A stretch of DNA of 64,000 nucleotides, taken from the NCBI GenBank assembly GCA_028751875.1, contig CM054154.1:52121476-52185475 (forward strand), in the 5' to 3' direction. The notes beneath the pieces were generated by a model that was not told the origin of the DNA, did not search any database, and saw nothing but the letters and a program-made list of their open reading frames with translations. Shown here piece after piece: positions 46,977-57,015 of this stretch. Each line of letters starts with the position of its first letter. Within the stretch, counting starts at the first letter, position 1. The DNA comes from Rapana venosa. Lineage: Eukaryota > Mollusca > Gastropoda > Neogastropoda > Muricidae. Made by a program: the position numbers and the translations under genes.

Positions 46977-47662
46977 AGCAGCTGCCTGTGACTGCCAGTA
47001 CAGACTGCAAGGAAGAAGCTGGCCGAAAGACTGACGTCACAGCAACAACTGCCTGTGACTGCCAGTACAGACTGCAAGGAAAAGCTGGCAGAAAGAACTG
47101 ACGTCACAGCAACAACTGCCTGTGACTGCCAGTACAGACGGGCAAGGAAGAAGTGGCAGAAAGACTGACGCCCACAGCAACAACTGCCTGTGACTGCCAG
47201 TACAGACTGCAAGGAAGAAATGGCAGAAAGACTGACGTCCAGCAACAGCTGCCTGTAAACTGCCAGTACAGACTGCAAGGAAAAGCTGGCCGAAAGACTG
47301 ACGTCACAGCAACAACTGCCTGTGACTGCCAGTACAGACTGCAAGGAAAAGAAGCTGGCAGAAAGACTGAGTCACGCAACAACTGCCTGTGACTGCCAGT
47401 ACAGACTGCAAGGAAGAAGCTGGCAGAAAGACTGACGTCACAGCAACAACTGCCTGTGACTGCCAGTACAGACTGCAAGGAAGAAGCTGGCAGAAAGACT
47501 GACGTCACAGCAACAGCAACAACTGCCTGTGACTGCCAGTACAGACTGCAAGGAAGAAGCTGGCAGAAAGACTGACGTCACAGCAACAACTGCCTGTGAC
47601 TGCCAGTACAGACTGCAAGGAAGAAACTGGCAGAAAGACTGACGTCACAGCAACAGGAGCAG
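46977..47662. repeat. 67-bp minisatellite, 10 units
   Basis: GCCTGTGACTGCCAGTACAG recurs at 46984, 47051, 47118, 47186, 47251 (altered), 47318, 47385, 47452, 47525 and 47592. The period is 67 bases with small indels and one 6-base CAACAG insertion. Units contain the palindromic TGACGTCA. Since 67 is not a multiple of three, successive units change frame on the plus strand. It lies between the RRM-like part of ORF1 and the endonuclease of the same element. Confidence 0.9.
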
Positions 47663-48149
47663 CTGCCGCAACAGAAGCCCGGTCTCCAAATCACCTCCAG
47701 GACTCTAGCTGTGAAATCTGGCCCGAAGAGGTACACAGGCAACAGCAGCAGAGGCAGTGACTGACACCAGGGCTCCACCCAGTAACCCCCCTGTTTCACC
47801 CGGGAGACAGTGCGGGGCAGCGCCAACTCTTTCTCCTCCTGTGTGTGGTCCAGTCAGGTCTGTTCCAGCCTCAAGACAACAAGGCTGTTACGGAGTCTCA
47901 GCTGATGCAATGTTCGACCCTGAAAGTCAGACCTTGTCAAGCAGAGATTTGTGTCAGAAAAATCAGGGGGACAGTGCCATTGTTCCAACAGGCGACAAAG
48001 AGGGTGAGGGAAAGGGGGCCTGCATGAAGTGTCAGGAAGCACCAACCAAGACTTTCAAATCTCAGTCAATGTTTCTCTGTTGAAAATGAACTGACTCAGA
48101 CACCCTGTGCTGGCCCAAAAACACGCAGTAGGCTAATGCAGAAAACACA
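47663..48149 (+). pseudogene. Possible ORF1 C-terminal tail / inter-ORF region of the Nimb-like element
   Basis: Open, proline- and glutamine-rich frames (for example PPSNPPVSPGRQCG, CMKCQEAPTK) continue from the minisatellite to a stop near 48080. No recognised domain. A gag-like zinc knuckle was looked for and not found. Confidence 0.35.
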
Positions 48150-48984
48150 GTTAACAGAAACATTTAAAAGTACTCCTAAAACACAGACACCAGATCTAAT
48201 GTTGTCACCTAGGGACTCGGCCATGCCCATGATACTACGTTTACTGGTAAAAACTCCCTTTCCTTTGTTGCATACAACACAGAAGACTTACTTGCTTATT
48301 ATGATCCTTGTGTTGATCATATCTTTATAATTTTGATTCATATTTCTTTGTGAGATATTTTCAAAAATTTCCCTAGTTTTCTTTTTCCAGAATATTTTAT
48401 TACTATTTCCCCTCCTGTCAAATTAACTAATGCAGCCACTGCGAGGTTATTCGGTGGTGCAGCTTTGCTCATAAAAAAAATCGATTTAAAAACAAAACAC
48501 TTTGGTGGAAACAGAATATGACAACTGTATTGTAGTTAAGTTTCTAAAAAAGCTTATAGGTTGGACAACAGACTGTGTTTTGCTTGGGATGTATTTGCCC
48601 CATATCAAAGTTGTATTATAATGGGACTGATATTTTTAATGGCGTTTCTTTGCTTGAGCAATGTTTGCTTGACATTTTGGAAGTTTCTGGTGATCTTCTG
48701 TTATAGTGTGTGGGGATTTGAATGCAAGGACTGGTGGGGGAAATGGTAGGGATATTCATATTTTTGATAGTGAAGATACGTCTGAGGAGGAGAGAGTTTG
48801 TGCACGTGTTTCTAAAGATGTTGTCAGTAATGATTTTGGACGCTATTTGCTGAATATATGTGATCAATTTAATCTGGTTATAACTATTGGCTTTTTACAT
48901 GGTGTCACAATGGGGCCAGTATTATTGACTATTTCATTTTGTCTGGAAGCATCATTGACTTTGGTCTCAGCTTTCATGTGGCCA
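48150..48984 (+). pseudogene. APE endonuclease of the plus-strand Nimb-like element
   Basis: Frames show GGAALLIKKS, NGVSLLEQCLLDILE, VCGDLNARTGGGN (near 48708-48745), RYLLNICDQFNLVITIGFLH and, after a frameshift at about 48905, HNGASIIDYFILSGSIIDFG near 48910-48965. GDLNAR and the SIIDYxxxS motif are conserved in APE endonucleases of this group. The end is cut by an RTE-like 3' insertion at about 48985. Confidence 0.75.
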
Positions 48985-49306
48985 GAGAAGATCTCCAATG
49001 AAGACCTACTATGGAGATGCAGGCAAGAAGACATGGGAACCATCATCACCAGACGACGGTGGAAGTGGATTGGGCATATCCTCCGAAGAGACCCACAGTC
49101 AATCACAAGAACAGCATTGCACTGGACCCCAGAAGGAAGGAGAAAGAAAGGAAGACCAAAAGCAACGTGGAGGAGAACTGTAGAAAGTGAGATGAAAGCC
49201 ATGCAGCACTCTTGGGGATCAGTGACTAGGTTGGCCCAGGATAGGCAGGAGTGGAAGCGCTTTGTTGCTGCCTTACACACCGCTGGTGTAATGGCTAATG
49301 ATGATA
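48985..49306 (+). mobile_element. RTE-like 3' end inserted in the Nimb-like ORF2, in frame
   Basis: The segment encodes ISNEDLLWRCRQEDMGT, RRRWKWIGHILRRDPQSITR, then GRRKKGRPKATWRRTVESE and DRQEWKRFVAALHT. This is the C-terminal tail of a third RTE-like family, ending in TAATGGCTAATGATGAT. It is 5'-truncated to about 320 bases. By chance it keeps the host frame open, creating a 388-codon ORF (48706-49872) that fuses Nimb endonuclease, RTE tail and Nimb linker. Confidence 0.8.
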
Positions 49307-50262
49307 TCCCTATCGAGTTAAAGGTTAAGTTGTCTGAATACATAGAGACTGATGGAAAACCCCAAAAAGTAACTATAATTAAATACATTTGGGATGAGGA
49401 TAAGGCTGCTGAATTTAGTTCTATGTTTTTCACAGAAAAAGTGTCTGTATTTTTGACGAATGCACACGAGTTAATAGAAAGTGATATAAATAATGCCTTG
49501 GCTAAATTTGATGAAGCAATGCATATAGCAGGTTTATGTATGAAAAAACAAATCACAATTGGCGATAAATTTAAACATGTGTGGTTTGATGGTGAATGCA
49601 GAGAAAAGCGATGCCTCTTGAGGCAAGCTTTAAGGAAATACAAAATGTTAAAACACTATCTTGACAAAGCAGATGACAGCAGAAAATATTACACAGAAAA
49701 AAGGAAAGAATATAAAAATTTGCTTCTAGAGAAAAAGAACCAACACCAAGAACAAGTTCTTAATACACTACATTCAAGTTTCAAAGATCCCAAGAAGTTT
49801 TGGAGAACTGTTAAAACATTGACTAGAAAACAAACTGTACAAAGTGAAAATTACCTTGAATGTATGGGATAAACCCTTTCAAGGATCTGTTTTCTCCAAG
49901 CTCATATGAGTACACCTGTATTGGTGAAAATGAAATAGAACTGGAATCTTATGACAGTAACACTGATATATGTAGTGATCTTGATTGCAGCATAACAGAA
50001 AATGAGGTATATAATGCTCTAAAAGATAACAAGGTGCCTGGACCAGATGATTTAATTAATGAGTTTTATAAGTATTCCAATTTATGTATTGCTTCATTCC
50101 TTGTAAAATATTTCAACCAGCTCTTTGAACTAGGAACATATCCAGATGAATGGTCAGAGTCAGTAATACATACTCTACATAAGAAAGGAGACATTAATTG
50201 TCCTGATAATTACAGAGGAATATCTTTGTTGAATGTGTGTAGTAAAATATATAGTACAATCA
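49307..50262 (+). pseudogene. Linker and RT start of the plus-strand Nimb-like element
   Basis: The linker is intact: FDGECREKRCLLRQALRKYK, KYYTEKRKEYKNLLLEKKNQ, and DPKKFWRTVKTLTRKQ up to a stop at 49870. A frame change leads to LKDNKVPGPDDLINEFYKYS, YPDEWSESVIHTLHKKGDIN and DNYRGISLLNVCSKIYSTII (49860-50267). These are the finger motifs of the RT. An RTE-like insertion follows at about 50263; the coding resumes at 51113 with NKRLTTLAEENK. Confidence 0.8.
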
Positions 50263-51112
50263 TATAAAAGTATATAGTACGATCACAAACCTCCGCTTCG
50301 CAGATGACATTGATGGAATAGCAGGATCAGAAAAAGAGCTTGCCAGCCTAACAGAACACCTGAATAAGGCCTCCAAAACATACGGCATGGAAATCAGTGC
50401 AGAGAAGACCAAACTGATGACTAATAACACCAACGGCATTAGCACTGATATCAGGGTTAATGACCAGACAGCTGGAAACAGTTCAAAGCTTCAAGCACCT
50501 GGGAGCCATTGTATCAGACCAGGGATCCAAGCCAGAAGTAGTATGCAGGACTGCACAGACAATAACAGCACTGTCAAAACTAAACAAAAATCTGGAGAGA
50601 TAAAAATAATTTACTTATCTCCAAGATCAGGCTAATTTCGCTCCCTTTGTCATATCCATATTTTTGTATGCCTGTGAAACATGGACCCTGACTGCAGATT
50701 TGGAGAGAAGAGTACAAGCGGTGGAGATGAGATGCTTTCGGAGAACTCCTTGGCATCTCCTACAAAGACCACATAAGCAACGAAAGCGTGCATAAAGAAT
50801 CCAGCAAACCATTGGGACCCTATGAGAACCTTCTAACGATCGTGAAAAAAGCGTAAACTTAAATGGTATGGGGATGTCACAAGATCCAAAGGACTTGCAA
50901 AGACAGTTTTACAAGGCACTGTCCAAGGAGGAAGAAGAAGAGGCAGACCAAGGAGGAGCTGGGGGGATAACATCAGCGAATGGACAGGCCTAGAACTCAA
51001 CAAAACCCTGAGAAAGGCAGAAGAGAGAGAGGAATGGAGGGAACTGGTTGTTGAGTCTTTGAGGGTGCCCCCACGGTCGTCAGACTACGGGACAGATAGA
51101 TAGATAGATAGA
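50263..51112 (+). mobile_element. 5'-truncated RTE-like element inserted in the Nimb-like RT
   Basis: It starts just before the catalytic motif: TNLRFADDIDGIAGSEKELA, then KTYGMEISAEKTKLMTNN (50280-50440), FLYACETWTLTADLERRVQA (near 50655-50710), LGISYKDHISNESV and WYGDVTRSKGLAKTVLQGTV. It finishes with GGRRRGRPRRSW and REEWRELVVESLRVP. It ends in GATAGATAGATAGATAGA. It belongs to the same RTE family as 13104-15989 and 41419-42430. Exact TSDs were not resolved; TATATAGTACRATCA occurs twice at the left border. Confidence 0.85.
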
Positions 51113-52740
51113 CATCTTGAACAAACGTCTTACCACATTGGCAGAGGAAAATAAGATTATAAACGAATCTCAAGCAAGTTTTCGTCAGAACTACAGTACT
51201 ATTGATCACATATTTATTCTTTTTGCTTTGGTACAGAGGCAGCTTCTCAATCACTGTAAACTATATGTAGCATTTATCGATGTTAGAAAAGCTTTCGATT
51301 TAGCAGATAGACACCAAACTCTGGGTGTTCTTAGAAAAACAGTATCAAAGGTAGGATGTATAGAGCCCTTAAAAGTATGTATAAGGTCATTAAAGCAAGA
51401 GTAAGGGTTGGTAGAGATTTAACAAAAGTGTTTTTCTGCCCTCTTGGTGTAAAACAAGGAAAAAGTATGCAGCCCAATTTTGTTTTCTTTTCTAATAAAT
51501 GAGCTGGCCAAACGACATTTCAAGCTTCAGGCAAACTTTGGGATTAGGCTGTCCCCCGAGGCGTTTTTTAAATTTTTATCTTGTTATTGCTGATGACGTT
51601 CTTCTGCTAACTTATTCAGTAACAGGTCTTCAGCAACAATTGAACATTTTAAAAGGTACTGCTAACAGAGTTGGCCTCAGTGTGAATTTAGACAAATCAA
51701 AGGTTATAGTATTCAGGAAAGGTGGATACATTTCATTGAAAGAAAAATGGCTATATGCTAACCAAAAATTTGGGGATAGTCAATTGTTACAAATATTTAG
51801 GAGTATCTTTTCCATGGCTTACTTTTCATATGATTAGATGATATGGCTCTTAGAGCAAAAAAAGAACGTTTGTACTTTGAAAAAGTTATGGACAGTTGGT
51901 GACCAGTCCCCCTCAAATTTTTTTTCAAATTGTTTGACTGCCAAATTCAGCCAATGTTGACATATGGCTCTGAAGTTTGGGCGCTAATGACAGACCACAA
52001 GACTATTGAACATGTTCATACATTTGCATTGAAAAGGTTACTCAATGTCAGTATCAGAACACCTAGTGCTCTAATTTATGCAGAGACTGGAAGATATCCA
52101 CTCTATGTAATTACTGACACTAGATGTATAAAATATTGGCTGAAGTTGATGACAATGCCTGAACACAGATTTCCACTAAAAGCTTACAAAATGTTGTACA
52201 ACCTTCATTGCAACAATAAAAATAATTGGGTCTCCAAAATATGTTTCACATTGTATCGTTATGGGTTTGGTCATGTGTGGGAAAACCAAGGGGTCACATA
52301 TATTAATGTCTTTTTGCGTGAATTCAGACAGATAGTATAGATTGTTTTCATCAGGACTGGAATAGTGATGTCTCTGGAGAACGATTTTCATTTTATACTC
52401 CTTTAAACTGTTCCTGGTCTACCCAAGCCGTGTTTGAAGTGAAGAATTAGCTGTAAGAAAACAGTTGTTCGTTTTAGATTAGGTGTCTCACCCTTAAAAA
52501 TCATAGGTATCGACATGTTGCTCTCAGTAGAAAAGGGTTTTTTTTGTCCATTTTGTAAAGATGCTCTTGAATCGGAAGTTCACTTTTTGTTGGTGTGTCC
52601 AGTATATTGTGAAATTAGGGAAAAATACTAACCTCGTAAATTTTTTCCGACCATCGGGTTTGAGGGACACTTTGATGGGCCCGTGAAAACATTCTAAAGC
52701 ACTTGCATGTTATATTCGAAGCTTTCAAAAGAGGCGAAAT
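51113..52740 (+). pseudogene. RT core, C-terminal domain and zinc finger of the plus-strand Nimb-like element
   Basis: After the insertion the RT continues: NKRLTTLAEENKIINESQAS, YVAFIDVRKAFDLADR-like motif A (near 51260-51310), PILFSFLINELAK in another frame, and VIADDVLLLTYSVTGLQQQL (catalytic Asp pair intact, near 51580-51640), then GLSVNLDKSKVIVFRKGGYI. The C-terminal region (51930-52340) has YGSEVWALMTDHKTIEHVHT, YAETGRYPLYV and FGHVWENQGV. A terminal CPFC...ESEVHFLLVCPVY finger lies near 52545-52605. At least three frameshifts break it. The 3' UTR reaches about 52740. Confidence 0.8.
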
Positions 52741-52869
52741 GAAACAGAAAAACCATGACAGCTTCTTAAATCAAACACATGTTTATTGTTTTGAAAACAT
52801 GGAAGATCTTGATTATTTCATTTTTGGTATGCCATTGTTATATTAATGAGAATTAGCTTATTTGCCCTT

Positions 52870-53005
52870 TGTAAGGGCATGTGTATATGGTGTGTGTGCT
52901 GATGCCCATGTGTTTGTGTATAATTATAGGTGTGTGAGTGTGTGTGCGTGCGAGCATGTGTGTGCCTGCATGTGTGCGTGTGAGTATGTTTGTGCGTGAG
53001 GGAGA
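52870..53005. repeat. GT-rich microsatellite
   Basis: Degenerate TGTGTG/TGCGTG tract between the 3' ends of two convergent Nimb-like elements. Confidence 0.8.
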
Positions 53006-53009
53006 GAGG

Positions 53010-54185
53010 GACGCTTTGACGCTTTGACCAATTTATTGTCATTGCCCAAAGTGGCCTATTGACAAGGGGGGTTATACACGATTTTCTTTTGTAAATACAA
53101 ACAAATACAAGAAAAATCACATGATGCATTTAACGTAACGAAAACCAAAAAACCAAAAATGAGCTCTTATGAACGGATACGACTTTAAGTTGTGACGTAA
53201 AAATCAGTTTCAAAATGAACACAAAGTAAATAACAAGGATGAACAATAAGAACCAATAAGCAATAACTAAAATAATGAAAAGAACATTCTAGAATGCTAT
53301 ATTTGACCATCCATTGACATTGTAAAGTGAAATTTTCAAAAAATATTCTTGCTGGAGACTACAGCGTTTAATTATAAATGTTTCTTTATGTGTTTTTACA
53401 AAATGCTGAGTTTACATAATATAAATGTTACTTTAGTTTAGTCACAATGTTAAGCTAATTGGAACTTAGCTGTAATTGTCTTAATTTCAGTGCTTCAGCA
53501 ATAAACTTTGCAAACCGATTTGATCACAATATCATCATCGGACGATAAGATAGAAAAAATATCTTGCCTTCGGAAAGCTTCTAGATTGAGAACACCACAG
53601 TTTTCACGTATGGAAACATATGATTGACAATGAAACAGGAAATGCACTTCATCATCAAGAATATGACCACACATAGGGCATGGGAACTGTGTGGACGTCT
53701 CAGGTTGAAACCATCTTTTGTTTGCATTGAAGCCCAGTGTTCTTAGTCGAAATCTTGCATAAATTAGTCGATGCCATTTGTCAGTGACTATTCGAAGATA
53801 CTTTTCAGCTTGAAAAGCACACTTAAACGAAAAAAACCAGCAGTATTTATCTTTACTTTCCATGTCCGAGTGCCAATTTTGTTTAAATGAACAAATGAGT
53901 CTGTCTTTCAATTCAGAAATAAACCCATGCTCGCTACCTACTTCCTGAGACAACCACACGATTCCAAAACCATGTTCTGATAAAAACTTTTTAACTTGAT
54001 ATGCCCAATTCTTCTTACCCAGCTCCATTTGTATAACCATCATGTCATAAGACTGCCTACATAAACGTGACCCTGGAAGTTTCAGTAGTTTTAGCCAGTA
54101 TTTAATACACTTAACAGACGTTCTGATGTTTAAAGGATATCTTCCCGTTTCTCCATATAGTACAGTATATACAGAGGGAGAGAGG
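53010..54185 (-). pseudogene. C-terminal domain, zinc finger and 3' UTR of the minus-strand Nimb-like element
   Basis: An open minus-strand frame (coding part about 54165-53495) reads YGETGRYPLNIRTSVKCIKY, FGIVWLSQEVGSEHGFISEL, SFKCAFQAEKYLRIVTDKWH, LIYARFRLRTLGFNANKRW and a finger CPMCGHILDDEVHFLFHCQ ending in a stop at 53495. It corresponds to 51990-52620 of the plus-strand element. The 3' UTR on the minus strand runs to about 53010 and contains ACAATAAATTGGTCAAAGCG, a plausible polyadenylation region. The upstream border at about 54170 is a GA-rich tract. Confidence 0.8.
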
Positions 54186-54839
54186 GAGAAAGAGAGAGAG
54201 AGAGAGGGAGTGCACATTAGACTGATCTTTACATGCAACCTTGAAATTGTTGACAAATTAATGTGAAGTGTTTTGGTTTGTTTCGCTTCAAGATGTTTTG
54301 AACCTCATGTCATGGGTATATGACCTGGTACATTGAATGTTCCGAGTTCTCTCATTATACTATCTAGGGAAAAAAGACTTTGATATGGGCCTTTACCTCT
54401 CTTCTCATCTAGATCTATCTCCTCAACTCTGTGGAAATAAAAATTTGACTGACCTCCCTCTCCCTCTTCCCCCCCTCTCTCCCCCCCCCCCTCCATTCTC
54501 TCTCTCACCTCTCTCTCTCTCCCCCTCTCACTATGTCTCCCTCTATCTCACTCTTTCTCCCCCCCTCTACACCCTCCCCCCATCTCTCTGCTGTGCTACG
54601 ATTGCTTACTACAGATTAAGTGCAACACTTAAGGTGAATATTTAATCCTTTCTGCTTAGTATCTGCCTGTTTGTTTTGTTTCTCTTCCTTGAGAAAATAG
54701 CAGAAACTAAGAGTACTGAGGGTACTGTAAGCAAATACTACTTGTCACTTTTTTATGAAGGGGGGGGGGGGCAATGCCCCTTTTTTTCATTTTAGGGGGC
54801 CCTTGGGCCCCTTATTGTGATATCCTAGCATCAACACTG
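54186..54839. repeat. CT-rich repeat replacing the RT core of the minus-strand Nimb-like element
   Basis: 54371-54600 resembles the short repeat at 45155-45306 (AAAGACTTTGATATGGGCCT then TGTGGAAATAAAAATTTGAC and a CT tract). 54757-54800 has a poly-G run and a palindromic GGGGGCCCTTGGGCCCC. No RT motifs (QAGF, GxxQG, FADD) were found here, so the RT core that should lie between linker and C-terminus was deleted or replaced. Confidence 0.55.
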
Positions 54840-55114
54840 GAACTGTTTTTCTATTTACTGACATTATCGTCTGCCAAAACAATTTAGGATTGTGAACTGA
54901 CTGTTCAGTTTTGCTAGTCTTGCAGCGTCAAAGTCGTTTTCTTACTTTTCAGTAAGTGTTTGTATTTTTTTTTTGCGCTTTGACATAGCGTCTTTCTTTT
55001 CTTGACTTGTCTCTTTTGATTGCTTGAATAGTCTTAGTAGTTTTCTGAGTCATTTCCTTTTTCTACCACATTCTTCATCGACTCAGTATTTTTCTGTTTT
55101 TCTTCTTCTTCCCT
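54840..55114 (-). pseudogene. Linker of the minus-strand Nimb-like element
   Basis: Minus-strand frames read REEEEKQKNTESMKNVVEKG, then KKKYKHLL-like and FDAARLAKLNSQFTILN. This parallels the linker KEYKNLLLEKKNQ at 49700 of the plus-strand element. It is separated from the endonuclease by the 384-bp repeat. Confidence 0.55.
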
Positions 55115-55528
55115 ACTGTTCAAACCATGTATGTTTGTCCGTCGTGTCCATCGATGACCTCCAAAACAGCAGAGGAGGCAGCTGCTGTTTTGGAAATTGG
55201 GCAGAAATTTGATTATAGTGGAGATGCCTTGCCCACAGTACATCCCCACTCTCTCGGCCAAGTGGGCATAAGGACAGTCAGCGTTGGAGATGTTCTCCAA
55301 AGGCCAACCAGCCCCCAGGGCTGCAGCACATAAGGACTATCCGAGTCAAGCCTCCTAGTCAGAGAGTCATAGTTGATCACTAAAGACTAAGCTGTAAAGT
55401 GGAATTCCATGAGTGGGAAAGAAAGCCACTGGTCATACAGCCTCTCACTTTGCTGTTGCCCCCAGCGTCAATGGTTTAATGAAGAACTGTGATAAAGCCC
55501 AGGCGCTGACGGCACTGTTCTAACCATG
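55115..55528 (+). repeat. 384-bp dispersed repeat with a 15-bp imperfect TSD
   Basis: The insert (55130-55513) is flanked by ACTGTTCAAACCATG (55115-55129) and ACTGTTCTAACCATG (55514-55528), a TSD with one mismatch. It carries a perfect 12-bp stem, CCAAAACAGCAG at 55161-55172 and CTGCTGTTTTGG at 55182-55193, with a 9-base loop. A second copy (31757-32130, plus its left-contig counterpart) conserves both arms. No poly-A tail, terminal inverted repeats or clear Pol III boxes were recognised. It looks like a non-autonomous, retroposed family of unknown type. Confidence 0.75.
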
Positions 55529-56030
55529 CATGCTGATGAACTACACAGTGATCGTGTAACTATTTCTATGGAATAAGATGTCCGAGTTCAGCACTATCGA
55601 GGCATCTCTCATACCGTCTTTAAAATCATGTGATTGCTTGTCTTCCTCATATCTAAATACATAATCATCAGACCATATGATCCGCTCTTCACCAGCAATT
55701 TTATCATCATGAGGTCCATTTCTAACATCATTCTTACAAACATTCATTCATTTGAATTCAACTGGTAAATGCCAGGAATCAATTCTATCACTAACAAACA
55801 AATCACAACACTTCTGTGAAAACATATCTTCTGATAAGATTACATAATCAATGACACTACAGCCATGTGGGGAGACATATGTATAATCACTTTGAGAATC
55901 ACTGTAGCAACATCCATTGACTATGATACAGTTTAACAAGAAACACAGGTTCAGTAATGACCTTCCAAAACTGTTAATGCAGCCATCTTTGATTTTCTTT
56001 GCATGTTACTGGCTATAATAGGACATCATC

Positions 56031-56062
<32 letters not shown>

Positions 56063-56640
56063 CATCAAAATTAGGAGAAAAGTTTATCATTTGTCTCAAT
56101 TCTGGGCTGGTTATTTGCAGTTCTAGCATTAAGATCTCCCAGTATCATGAACTGCAAATCTTGATTCTGTACTATGTGCAGAATACTTTCCTCTAAGTGA
56201 ACAATACCATCCTTGATGTCCAAATGATCGTATAAAGGCTCATTCTCTGGTACTACGTAACACACGATCAACAGGACATCTTTCTCACAGTTAAAGACAG
56301 ATTTACTAACTCTAAATGCTACCACATTGTCACAGTCAATATCAATCCTCGAAACAAAATTACATAGTGATTTTCTGATCAAAAGTAAAACACCACCTGA
56401 ATGACAACCATGTCATGAGGGTTTTTGGCCGGAGCAGCAAACTTCTCATGGTCATGAAATATCCCATTATAATCAAATGTACTATCTACACATGTCTCAG
56501 TCAAACAAACCACTTTAAATGTAGAAACATAATCAAGAAAGGAAATGTCTTTTTTTTTGGCATACAAGTTTTCAACATTACAAACAAGAAAATTAAGTTT
56601 TTCAAACTGACCCTGCCTGTCCTATTGTGTACTCCTTGTA
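55529..56640 (-). pseudogene. APE endonuclease (ORF2 start) of the minus-strand Nimb-like element
   Basis: Minus strand, in order: NFLVCNVENLYAKKKDISFL and FKVVCLTETCVDSTF (56567-56379), DCDNVVAFRVSKSVFNCEKD, FMILGDLNARTANNQPRIET (56382-56071), an ATC/GAT microsatellite (56018-56067), then YTYVSPHGCSVIDYVILSED and DRIDSWHLPVEFK (55939-55748). LTET, GDLNAR, SVIDYxxxS and the late SWHxPV are the catalytic and structural motifs of APE endonucleases. Frames are interrupted only a few times, so this part is well preserved. The microsatellite sits inside the coding sequence. Confidence 0.8.
56018..56067. repeat. ATC trinucleotide microsatellite
   Basis: CATCATCATC repeats with one ACC, inserted or expanded within the endonuclease coding region. 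Confidence 0.9.
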
Positions 56641-57015
56641 GAACGGGTAATGCGGGATGGGTTATTACCAGAAACCCTTCTGACTGCAGCAGACTGACTG
56701 TCTCTGGACTGGTTTACACGGCCCTGTCTCTGTCTGCCCCCACCCCCTATACCACCACAGACACTGTCACTTGCTCTCTGTGCACAACTGTGCTGTCTGC
56801 CCTCTTGGCTAATACTTAGGGAGCCCCCACTCCCTTCCCACTATTTCTCATTATCCTGACCATGGACATCACATCCACTTACCTCAGTTATCCTGTTGGT
56901 GTGCTGAATGTCATGTGCATGTTGTAATCCAGTATGTTTACCACTGTCACCTGAAGAACAAGGGGGTTCCCACCCACCATGCTGCCCACACCTCGGTCAT
57001 GACCTCTGCTTCCCA

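Noticed and set aside
46925..47508. Minus-strand frames with repeated LAVTGSCCCDVSL-like units
   Set aside because: These are the antisense of the 67-bp minisatellite; they stay open because the unit lacks stops in reverse, not because they encode a protein.
46977..47662. CRISPR array
   Set aside because: The period is regular but there are no unique spacers between repeats; the whole 67-bp unit repeats and the context is an animal retrotransposon.
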